This document shows positions 1 through 4,387 of a stretch of DNA of 5,609 nucleotides, piece after piece. Both the position numbers and the translations under genes were made by a program. The stretch lies in assembly GCA_019348475.1 (NCBI GenBank), contig JAHWJJ010000325.1, positions 1-5,609 of the forward strand, read 5' to 3'. The notes beneath the pieces are model-generated. The model did not search any database, was not told the DNA's origin, and saw only the letters and a program-made list of their open reading frames with translations. The stretch comes from Gemmatimonadota bacterium (GTDB taxonomy: Bacteria > Gemmatimonadota > Gemmatimonadetes > Longimicrobiales > Longimicrobiaceae). How positions within the stretch are numbered: position 1 is the first letter of the stretch; every line of letters starts with the position of its first letter.

Positions 1-3
1 GAG

Positions 4-33
4 CGGGTGAACGGGTGAACGGGTGAACGGGTG
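4..33 (+). repeat. Tandem octamer array CGGGTGAA, copy 1
   Basis: Nearly four uninterrupted copies of the octamer CGGGTGAA; the trinucleotide GTG recurs at 7, 15, 23 and 31, exactly every 8 bases. GGG runs at 5-7, 13-15, 21-23 and 29-31 are separated by 5-base TGAAC loops, which fits the G3N1-7 pattern for a predicted G-quadruplex on the plus strand. The array matches the reverse complement of 386-415 at 29 of 30 positions. It lies just beyond the terminator of the small minus-strand gene and may continue left of the window. Confidence 0.9.
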
Positions 34-42
34 AGAGAGAAA

Positions 43-74
43 CCGGGCGGCCGGGGAGATTCCCGGCCGCCCGG
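43..74 (-). terminator. Intrinsic terminator of the small exported peptide gene
   Basis: A perfect 13-bp GC-only inverted repeat (43-55 with 62-74) encloses a 6-base loop. Read on the minus strand, the stem starts 23 bases after the stop codon of the gene at 98-256 and is followed by TTTCTCTCTC, a pyrimidine tail beginning with three T. This is the classical shape of a Rho-independent terminator for a minus-strand transcript. Confidence 0.85.
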
Positions 75-97
75 CTCCGTTCATCCGTCGCGTGCAA

Positions 98-256
98 TCA
101 GGAACAGCTGGCCGCGTTGCCGGAGCCGAGGTAGCCGCCGCAGTCTGCCTGGGCGGTGGCGTCGGCGGCGGAGATGCCGGCCGCCGGGTCGGCGCAGGCC
201 GCGGCGGCGGCCGCCAGCACGGCGCAGAACGCGAGAAGCTTCAGGGGACGGTGCAT
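98..256 (-). CDS. Small exported peptide, probable lipoprotein (52 aa)
   Basis: I do not recognise a named family. The ATG at 256 is preceded by AGGAG with 8-base spacing, and a strong hairpin terminator follows the stop, so this is a self-contained gene despite its size. Residues 1-6 (MHRPLK) are positive, 7-20 are a hydrophobic Ala/Leu run, and Cys21 is preceded by AAA, which fits a relaxed lipobox; signal peptidase I cleavage after Ala22 (C-A before D-P) is the alternative. The mature part is only about 30 residues: an Ala/Asp-rich stretch, then Cys39 and Cys51 flanking a Gly-rich segment (GGYLGSGN) that could be closed by a disulfide. Function is unknown; a surface or secreted peptide is an inference. 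It lies between two inverted octamer arrays and on the same strand as the yggX-like gene upstream, 160 bases away. Confidence 0.75.
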   Translation of the reverse strand: MHRPLKLLAFCAVLAAAAAACADPAAGISAADATAQADCGGYLGSGNAASCS

Positions 257-302
257 GGCAGGTGCTCCTGGTAGGAGGGAGAGTGCTTCGCCCGGTGGCG
301 AA
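257..302 (-). promoter_or_regulatory. Leader of the small peptide gene: Shine-Dalgarno plus small hairpin
   Basis: On the minus strand the leader contains AGGAG 8 bases before the ATG. Further upstream is a 6-bp inverted repeat (287-292 with 297-302) with a 4-base loop. No convincing -35/-10 pair was found between 303 and 377. The ribosome binding site is clear; any role for the hairpin is speculative. Confidence 0.45.
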
Positions 303-377
303 CCTCCATGAGCTACGCGGCGGCCCACCCCCGGGTTTCGCGCCGCCCACGCCGGAAACGCGACGGACCGGCGCCCT

Positions 378-420
378 CACCCCGTCACCCGTTCACCCGT
401 TCACCCGCTCACCCGTTCAC
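378..420 (-). repeat. Tandem octamer array CGGGTGAA, copy 2 (inverted)
   Basis: The complement CAC occurs at 378, 386, 394, 402, 410 and 418, a strict 8-base period over six units, with some unit variation. On the minus strand it reads CGGGTGAA/CGGGTGAG and carries five G runs 4 to 5 bases apart, a predicted G-quadruplex in the sense strand of the yggX-like mRNA. The stop codon of that gene (417-419) lies inside the first unit. It is inverted relative to the array at 4-33. Confidence 0.9.
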
Positions 421-695
421 CACTGGATGGTGCCCTGCTTGCTGGTGTCCACCTGCTCGGCGTCGCCGGTGCCGAACAGGAACTTGTCCGTCTGGTCGTA
501 CAGGAACTGCTTGGCCTCGGGGTCGCGCACGTTCAGGCCGTAGTGGTTGATGAGCATGGTCTGCTGCTTGAGCCACTCCTGCCAGCAGACGTTGCAGATG
601 CCCGCCTGGATGCGCTTGCCCAGGTCGTTGTTGAACGGCGCGTACGGCAGCCCTTCCCGGGTCTGTCCGCAGCGCGCGCAGGTGACGTCGGCCAT
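417..695 (-). CDS. yggX: YggX-family Fe(2+)-trafficking / oxidative damage protection protein
   Basis: Small cytosolic protein of 92 residues, close to the usual YggX length of about 90. YggX proteins are associated with iron handling and protection of Fe-S enzymes from oxidation. The family core is visible: DLGKRI (24-29), then a Trp-rich helix ending in QTMLIN (45-50) and LN (54-55), followed by an acidic FLYDQTDKFLF region, matching the E. coli pattern GELGKRI...W..W...QTMLINE..LN. Unlike E. coli YggX, which has one conserved Cys, this protein has two CxxC pairs (C6/C9 and C34/C37) that could bind a metal. The ATG at 695 is chosen because the homology starts there and AAAGGA precedes it at about 9 bases; the reading frame stays open far upstream to 1094, but that part looks non-coding. 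The gene appears monocistronic. Confidence 0.88.
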   Translation of the reverse strand: MADVTCARCGQTREGLPYAPFNNDLGKRIQAGICNVCWQEWLKQQTMLINHYGLNVRDPEAKQFLYDQTDKFLFGTGDAEQVDTSKQGTIQW

Positions 696-752
696 CGGCG
701 TGCAATCCTTTTGGATGATGAACGGCTCCGCGCGTTCCGCGAACCGGGACCG

Positions 753-783
753 AATGTAATGGGTTCGGCAAGTCTGCGTCCAA
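753..783 (-). promoter_or_regulatory. Possible promoter of the yggX-like gene
   Basis: On the minus strand TTGGAC (778-783) is followed after 19 bases by TACATT (753-758), a loose sigma70-type pair. The start codon would lie about 50 bases downstream. Matches are partial (3/6 and 4/6) and the spacing is long, so this is weak. The -35 candidate overlaps the left end of the octamer repeat at 781-833. Confidence 0.25.
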
Positions 784-833
784 TGGAGTGCGGGAGTGCG
801 AAAGTGCGCTGGTGCGGAGGTGGGAGTCCATTG
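781..833. repeat. Third period-8 repeat array with inverted ends
   Basis: Plus-strand GTG recurs at 788, 796, 804, 812 and 820, again exactly every 8 bases, within degenerate units such as GAGTGCGG and AAGTGCGC. The array is bracketed by a perfect 7-bp inverted repeat, CAATGGA (781-787) and TCCATTG (827-833). Period and GTG core are shared with the arrays at 4-33 and 378-420, but the unit differs and there are no regular G runs. It fills much of the gap between the yggX-like gene and the next small gene, which otherwise (834-906) shows nothing recognisable. Confidence 0.75.
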
Positions 834-906
834 CGCCCGGGTTCCATCAGCCGCACGATGATGATGATCGATTCGCCGCGCCTTCAACGAACGCAGCCAG
901 AAAACC

Positions 907-1116
907 GTGTCAGCGCCCCAGCCCCTCCCTGCCCGCATCAGCCACGACGGCCGCACCGCCACCTGGAACCCGGGGATGACGTACGCCGCGCAGGTGCTGG
1001 TCCGCGTGCGCCTGGCCGGCGGCGCCGTCGAAGAGCGCAAGTCGATGAATAGCGGCCGCGCCCGCGTCCGCGAAGGCGAGGCGATCCAAGCCATCCTGGC
1101 GGACAGTGTCCTCTGA
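907..1116 (+). CDS. Small hypothetical protein (69 aa)
   Basis: Family not recognised. The frame has strong third-position G/C bias throughout and a plausible protein composition: a short polar N-terminus, alternating hydrophobic residues suggesting beta strands (QVLVRVRL at 29-36), a charged middle (EERKSMNSGRARVREGE) and a final hydrophobic helix-like segment. No signal peptide or membrane segment is visible. The start is uncertain: GTG at 907 gives the whole coding-like stretch but has no clear Shine-Dalgarno; ATG at 976 would leave 46 residues. It converges on vapC with a gap of 41 bases and no obvious terminator. Function unknown. Confidence 0.55.
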   Translation: MSAPQPLPARISHDGRTATWNPGMTYAAQVLVRVRLAGGAVEERKSMNSGRARVREGEAIQAILADSVL

Positions 1117-1157
1117 CCCGCCTTCTTTTCGAACGGATCGCCACCTGTGCGAAACGC

Positions 1158-1553
1158 TCAGAACGGGGCTGCAGGAACGTCCGTCTGCGGAAAGTCGTCG
1201 CCCTTGAAGAGCAGCGGCTCACCGGTCGCCATGGCGGTTCCGTAGGAGAGGCAGTCGCCGTAATTCAGCACCGCGGGCGATCCCACTCCCTTTCCGTACT
1301 GCCGAAACGCCGAGCGGGCGTGGCTGGCGGCGTCCCCGGTGAATGGAACCACGCGGATGTCCAGCCGTTGCAGCAGCGCATCCAGAGCGATTTCGCCCTG
1401 CGGGCCCTTGCGCCCGAGCATGACGGCGGCGGCTTGGAGCAGCGTAGGGGCGCCGAGGAGCCGGTTGGGATCTGCCGCAATCGCGCCCGCCAGCCGCGGG
1501 GCTTCTGGTTCGCCCAGCAGAATTGCGATCAACGCTGACGCATCGATGACCAT
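1158..1553 (-). CDS. vapC: VapC-type PIN-domain toxin, with a Glu-to-Gln change at a catalytic position
   Basis: 131 residues, normal for VapC. PIN-domain toxins are Mg2+-dependent ribonucleases, usually cutting tRNA or rRNA, and are neutralised by VapB. The fold is recognisable end to end: MVIDASALIAILLGE with catalytic D4, the helix TLLQAAAVM (37-45), then LNYGDCLSYGTA with D100 and the C-terminal LLFKGDDF with D119/D120, as in the Rv0624-like branch. The second conserved acidic residue, normally Glu in a TLLEA-type motif, is Gln40 (codon CAA, one base from GAA), so activity may be reduced or lost. The ATG at 1553 starts 4 bases after the vapB stop, indicating translation from one mRNA. No terminator is evident after the stop. 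Confidence 0.92.
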   Translation of the reverse strand: MVIDASALIAILLGEPEAPRLAGAIAADPNRLLGAPTLLQAAAVMLGRKGPQGEIALDALLQRLDIRVVPFTGDAASHARSAFRQYGKGVGSPAVLNYGDCLSYGTAMATGEPLLFKGDDFPQTDVPAAPF

Positions 1554-1557
1554 GGGC

Positions 1558-1812
1558 TCAGCCGGGGAGACCGCGTTCGTCGTAGCCGATGATCTCCTCG
1601 GGCGTGCGAGGGTCGCGGTCCGGTAGAGAGGCTACGAACGCCTGGATCTGCCGGACGTCAGACATCAGTCCCACGCGTTCCCGCTGGCGGCGAATCAGGC
1701 TGAGCCGCTCACGAAGCGCAGTGGTGACGACGTCGGTGAGACTCTCACCCGTCAGTGCGGCCAGTTCGTGCGCCAGCTGCCCGGCTTCGCGGTTCTTGAT
1801 GTTCAGCGCCAT
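1558..1812 (-). CDS. vapB: VapB-type antitoxin
   Basis: 84 residues, typical of Rv0623-like (PSK transcription-factor family) antitoxins. The N-terminus MALNIKNREAGQLAHELA followed by TGESLTDVVTTALRERL (21-37) is the short beta strand plus two helices of a ribbon-helix-helix-like DNA-binding dimer. The C-terminus, with LPDRDPRTPEEIIGYDERGLPG (63-84), is the part that in this family wraps around the PIN toxin. The ATG at 1812 is chosen because GAGGAGG lies 3 bases upstream and the family N-terminus begins there; an in-frame TTG at 1824 lies on the other side of the Shine-Dalgarno and is unlikely. It precedes vapC by 4 bases and probably represses its own promoter through the palindrome at 1827-1859. 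Confidence 0.92.
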   Translation of the reverse strand: MALNIKNREAGQLAHELAALTGESLTDVVTTALRERLSLIRRQRERVGLMSDVRQIQAFVASLPDRDPRTPEEIIGYDERGLPG

Positions 1813-1840
1813 TGTCCTCCTCAAGGTTCCATGGTGGAAT
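1812..1840 (+). promoter_or_regulatory. Possible divergent promoter for the acetyltransferase
   Basis: On the plus strand TTGTCC (1812-1817) and TGGAAT (1835-1840) are 17 bases apart, each matching 4 of 6 consensus bases. Initiation near 1847 would give a leader of about 40 bases. The -10 lies within the same operator arm as the vapBC promoter. Weak but consistent spacing; tentative. Confidence 0.28.
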
Positions 1841-1859
1841 CTATTCCGCTATTCCACCA
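1827..1859. promoter_or_regulatory. Palindromic operator, likely bound by VapB/VapBC
   Basis: A perfect 9-bp inverted repeat, TGGTGGAAT (1832-1840) and ATTCCACCA (1851-1859), has 10 bases between the arms. A further ATTCC half-site lies at 1843-1847, and an overlapping palindrome TTCCA-TGG-TGGAA spans 1827-1839. Several GGAAT/ATTCC half-sites packed over the vapBC promoter fit conditional autorepression by VapB dimers. The binding protein is inferred from position. Confidence 0.7.
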
Positions 1860-1866
1860 ATTTCAA
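1838..1866 (-). promoter_or_regulatory. vapBC sigma70-type promoter
   Basis: On the minus strand TTGAAA (1861-1866) and TAGATT (1838-1843) are separated by exactly 17 bases, each with at least 4 of 6 consensus matches. Initiation near 1831 would give a leader of about 19 bases with GAGGAGG before the vapB ATG. The operator palindrome covers the spacer and the -10, so bound repressor should block RNA polymerase. Confidence 0.65.
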
Positions 1867-1888
1867 CCTGCCGGGCCGAATGGAGAGG

Positions 1889-2506
1889 ATGAGAATCAAA
1901 GTCGGCGAGGAGCCGCTCGGCGCGCTTCCGGAATACGCGAAGATCCCCATCGCCTTTCAGGTGACGCGGGTTCTCGACGTCACGGTCGTCGACGGCGGCA
2001 TGGGCGGATTCGCCCTGGCGGAGCGCGCGCTGGAGGTGCCGTACGTCAAGGACTACGACGCGGTGGACGGAGGCCCGGGACGGTGGGCGGAGCGCTTCGA
2101 CCTCTCGGCGTGGGGGCTGCTCGGCGCGCGCGTGGAGGGGCGGCTGGTGGGCGGAGCGGCGGTCGCGGTCCATACGCCGGGGCTGACCATGCTGGAGGGG
2201 CGGAGCGACCTGGCCGTGCTCTGGGACATCCGCGTGATGCCCGAAGCGCGCGGGAGCGGCGTCGGCACCGCGCTGTTTCGGGCCGCGGCGGCGTGGGCGG
2301 CCGCGCGCGGAGGCCGGCAGCTGAAGGTGGAGACGCAGAACGTCAACGTGCCGGCGTGCCGGTTCTACGCGCGCCAGGGATGCCTGCTGGGCGCCATCCA
2401 CCGCTTCGCGTATCCCGGCCTTCCGCACGAGGTGCAGCTGCTCTGGTACAGGGACCTCCCGGGCGCGTCGCCGCCCGAGCACATCCCCCGTTCTTCAGAC
2501 TCCTGA
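1889..2506 (+). CDS. GNAT-family N-acetyltransferase
   Basis: A 205-residue acetyl-CoA-dependent acetyltransferase; the substrate is not determinable. The acetyl-CoA site is clear: LWDIRVMPEARGSGVGTALF (111-130), with R121-G-S-G-V-G as the pyrophosphate-binding loop. It is followed by KVETQNVNVPACRFYARQG (146-164), where Y160 sits at the usual general-acid position. The ETQN.N..AC.FY pattern resembles streptothricin acetyltransferases (Sat/YyaR type), but the first 75 residues are an extra N-terminal region, so drug resistance should not be assumed. The start is a choice between ATG 1880 and ATG 1889; GGAG 3 bases before 1889 favours the latter slightly. The frame is open upstream to 1589, but that overlaps vapB antisense and looks non-coding. 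The gene diverges from vapB and ends directly before the palindrome at 2507-2605. Confidence 0.85.
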   Translation: MRIKVGEEPLGALPEYAKIPIAFQVTRVLDVTVVDGGMGGFALAERALEVPYVKDYDAVDGGPGRWAERFDLSAWGLLGARVEGRLVGGAAVAVHTPGLTMLEGRSDLAVLWDIRVMPEARGSGVGTALFRAAAAWAAARGGRQLKVETQNVNVPACRFYARQGCLLGAIHRFAYPGLPHEVQLLWYRDLPGASPPEHIPRSSDS

Positions 2507-2605
2507 TCTTATACCAGATTTTCAGGTTGATTGTGCATCCAGCTTCAAAGATGGCCTGGCAGTAGAACTCCAGGTGCACAACGGACTGTAGGATTCGGTA
2601 TCAGG
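2507..2605 (+). repeat. 99-base imperfect palindrome / RNA hairpin after the acetyltransferase gene
   Basis: The segment is symmetric about 2556. Without gaps, 2507-2539 faces 2573-2605 with 20 Watson-Crick pairs, 7 G-T pairs and 6 mismatches, including perfect 7-bp arms TTGTGCA (2531-2537) and TGCACAA (2575-2581) and an outer ATACC/GGTAT pair (2511-2515 and 2597-2601). The G-T positions pair as G-U only in plus-strand RNA, so the fold favours the acetyltransferase transcript. It is noticeably less GC-rich than its surroundings. It could be a 3' UTR structure, a weak terminator or a MITE-like mobile palindrome. A second small stem, CAGGA-TATG-TCCTG at 2602-2615, competes with its right edge. 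The remaining 2616-2682 shows nothing recognisable. Confidence 0.6.
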
Positions 2606-2682
2606 ATATGTCCTGGTGGCGCGGCGGCCGAAGATCCATGGCGAAACCGAAGGACTCCGCCGAGCGCTCGTCGATTCCACTC

Positions 2683-3597
2683 TCACCGCGTGACGTGCGC
2701 CCATACCGCGCGGGAGACGTCGGCGCCCACGCGCGCGGCGGCGGCGGCGTCCGCGAAGCCGCGGGTCATCACCACCAGCACGTACGGAGCGCGGCCGGGC
2801 GGATAGACGATCGCCGCGTCGTGCGCGATGCGGGTGATGTTGCCCGTCTTGTTGGCCACGCGCGTTCCCGGCGGCAGCCCGGCGGGGATCATCTCCGTGA
2901 ACTGCTGCCGACCCAGGATGGCCTGCATCTCCCGCGCGGCGGACGCGCCGACCACTGCCGGGTCCTGCGCGGCGCGCATCACCCGCATCAGCGCGTGGGC
3001 CGTGGTGCTGTTGTTCATCCCGGCCCGGAACGCGGCGATGTCTTCCACCCCGCGCAGCACGTGCATGCCGCGCGCGCCGATGCGCTCCATCAGCACGGCG
3101 ATGCGTGTCGGCTCGGCGTGGGCGATCAGCAGGTTGGTGGCCAGGTTGCTGGAGCGCGTGATCATCCGCTCCACCAGCTCGCGCACGGTGGCGTCCCCGC
3201 CCACGCGCGCGTACAGCTCGCCGTCGCTGTCGTCGCCGGGGGCGAGCGCGTAGGTGCCGCCGTCGGCGATGCTGACGAACGCGTTGCGCACCGGCACCCG
3301 GTCGTCCATCGAGATCTCGCCCGCCTCCGCGCGCCGGAACAGCTCCATCATCACCGGCACCTTCATGGTGCTGGCCGCGTGCATGGGCGTGTGCGCGTCG
3401 ACCAGCAGCGAGTCCCCCGTCTGCAGGTCCACGAACGCCACGGCCACCTCGGCCGTGTCGCCCGCGGCGGCGCGGATGATCCGCCGCACCTGCGCCTCCA
3501 GCCCCGCCGGCCCGCTCGCCGGCGCGGGAGCGGTCGCGGGCGAAGCGGCGGAGGCGCAGGCCGCCAGCAGGGGGAGCAGGACGAGGACGCATTTCAT
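2683..3597 (-). CDS. Class A beta-lactamase-fold serine hydrolase, lipoprotein
   Basis: 304 residues, near the usual 290 for class A enzymes. MKCVLVLLPLLAAC is a lipoprotein signal with lipobox L11-A-A-C14, then an Ala/Pro linker to about 30, placing the enzyme on a membrane facing the periplasm. Family motifs occur in order: S76-T-M-K79 (nucleophile Ser and Lys), S149-S-N151 with N155 (the SDN loop, Asp replaced by Ser), and K250-T-G252. The omega-loop motif ExxLN appears as R191-A-G-M-N195, so the deacylating Glu166 equivalent looks replaced by Arg. True beta-lactam hydrolysis is therefore doubtful; an acylated penicillin-binding or other esterase/peptidase role is possible. The ATG at 3597 is set by the lipobox; no clear Shine-Dalgarno is seen and the frame is open to 3789, but the upstream part is Arg/Pro-rich and unlike a protein. 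It converges on the acetyltransferase gene. Confidence 0.88.
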   Translation of the reverse strand: MKCVLVLLPLLAACASAASPATAPAPASGPAGLEAQVRRIIRAAAGDTAEVAVAFVDLQTGDSLLVDAHTPMHAASTMKVPVMMELFRRAEAGEISMDDRVPVRNAFVSIADGGTYALAPGDDSDGELYARVGGDATVRELVERMITRSSNLATNLLIAHAEPTRIAVLMERIGARGMHVLRGVEDIAAFRAGMNNSTTAHALMRVMRAAQDPAVVGASAAREMQAILGRQQFTEMIPAGLPPGTRVANKTGNITRIAHDAAIVYPPGRAPYVLVVMTRGFADAAAAARVGADVSRAVWAHVTR

Positions 3598-3889
3598 CGT
3601 CGATTCGCCGGATTGGGGTGGATGGATGGCGCCCGACCGGCCGGCGCGCAGGGGCGGAATCCCCGCACCTTCGCCGAGCCGGCTCGCCCGTGCCGCTGCA
3701 CCACGACGCATCCGCCGAAGGCTGCGCGCACGCCCTGTTCCGCTACGACGCCGTGGACGCCGCGGCGCGATGGGCGGCGGGCGGTTCATCGTGGCCCTGG
3801 GACGAGCAGGCTCCGCCGGGGCGGTGTTTGATTCCCGTGGCCGATCCGGCGGTGCCGCGCGCGCGGCGGGCCATGCGCCGGTGGGGGCA
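3598..3889 (+). other. Gap without an intact gene; coding-like remnant around 3690-3889
   Basis: No gene with a credible start and stop was found on either strand, and no clear promoter for the beta-lactamase homologue. On the plus strand, the frame beginning at GTG 3690 shows coding-like composition for about 65 codons (by hand, G/C highest at third positions and lowest at second), with peptide such as EGCAHALFRYDAVDAAARW. The frame does not stop before the hairpin at 3890-3931 and then runs antisense into the gene at 3949-4200, so it is at best a decayed or truncated fragment. It is not recognised. Confidence 0.25.
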
Positions 3890-3931
3890 GAAAGCGAACG
3901 GGCGGGGAGTGATCCCCGCCCGTTCGCTTTC
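3890..3931. terminator. Strong hairpin terminator, perfect 19-bp stem
   Basis: Positions 3890-3908 and 3913-3931 are exact reverse complements with a GTGA loop (3909-3912); the stem ends in GAAAGC/GCTTTC. On the minus strand it begins 17 bases after the stop codon of the gene at 3949-4200, the right place for its terminator. There is no T run outside the stem, only CTTTCT at the base, so release may rely on the stem itself. As a palindrome it could act in both directions. Confidence 0.75.
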
Positions 3932-3948
3932 CGTCATCCATCGCGTGA

Positions 3949-4200
3949 TCAGCCGCGGCCGTCCGCGGGGCGGGCGTCGTCGCCGCCGGCCTCCGCCTCC
4001 GTCCCCTCCTCGCCCGCGGCGGGGGTAGCGTCGCGGCTGCGCACGCGGTCCAGCAGGTCGCGTGACGACTCCAGCATCTCCCGCGTCTTGCGGATCACGT
4101 CACGCGTGCGCTCCACCACCTCCGACACCGTGCGGTCGGTGATCTTCGGCCAGCTGGGCTCCCCGGGTGGAGATCCGGGGGGGGGATCGGCATCGGTCAC
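3949..4200 (-). CDS. Small charged helical protein, hypothetical (83 aa)
   Basis: Not recognised as a named family. A Pro/Gly-rich start (DPPPGSPPGEP) is followed by one long amphipathic, strongly charged helix (about 19-57: PKITDRTVSEVVERTRDVI and RKTREMLESSRDLLDRVRS), probably a coiled coil, and then an acidic, disordered tail (EEGTEAEAGGDDARPADG). There is no signal peptide or membrane span, so it is presumably cytosolic and may act by pairing with another helix. GTG at 4200 is taken as the start because coding-like sequence begins there; the Shine-Dalgarno is poor. The hairpin at 3890-3931 closes the unit. It diverges from the histidine kinase gene, which hints at, but does not show, a shared role. 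A run of nine C on the coding strand (4177-4185) lies at codons 6-8. Confidence 0.65.
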   Translation of the reverse strand: MTDADPPPGSPPGEPSWPKITDRTVSEVVERTRDVIRKTREMLESSRDLLDRVRSRDATPAAGEEGTEAEAGGDDARPADGRG

Positions 4201-4267
4201 GGCAGGTCTCGCGGTGCGGTGGGCGCGGTGGCTGGGCGGTGCATCAGGAATGGTCGCGCGTGGCTCT

Positions 4268-4296
4268 ACATTACGCTGGCGCGGCCATTTTCGCAA
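4268..4296 (-). promoter_or_regulatory. Possible promoter of the small helical protein gene
   Basis: On the minus strand TTGCGA (4291-4296) and TAATGT (4268-4273) are 17 bases apart in a locally AT-richer patch between the divergent genes. Matches are 4/6 and 3/6. The leader would be about 60 bases. The overlapping plus-strand TACATT (4267-4272) could be a -10 for the kinase, but no good -35 accompanies it. Confidence 0.35.
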
Positions 4297-4387
4297 ACAG
4301 TGGACAAACTTGGGGCAGGCACCGGCCGGGTGGCCCGCAACCTGCTTTCCCGGTGCTCCGGTCCCCCCGACACCGGAATTCACGCGC

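Noticed and set aside
4..420. Octamer arrays as CRISPR
   Set aside because: Units are 8 bases, directly adjacent, with no unique spacers and no cas genes in the window.
857..868. GAT trinucleotide run (four copies)
   Set aside because: Too short to mean anything in this sequence; no associated gene signal.
696..1094. Upstream extension of the yggX-like gene to 1094
   Set aside because: The extra residues do not resemble YggX, cross the octamer array, and run antisense to a better small gene; the ATG at 695 has a ribosome site and matches the family length.
1589..1888. Upstream extension of the acetyltransferase to 1589
   Set aside because: It is antisense to vapB and crosses the vapBC promoter/operator; the residues are Ser/Arg-rich without homology to GNAT N-termini.
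2522..3831. Long frames overlapping the beta-lactamase-fold gene (minus 2522-3592, plus 2608-3831)
   Set aside because: Both are Arg/Gly- or His-rich shadows; the STMK, SSN and KTG motifs and the lipobox lie only in the 2683-3597 frame.
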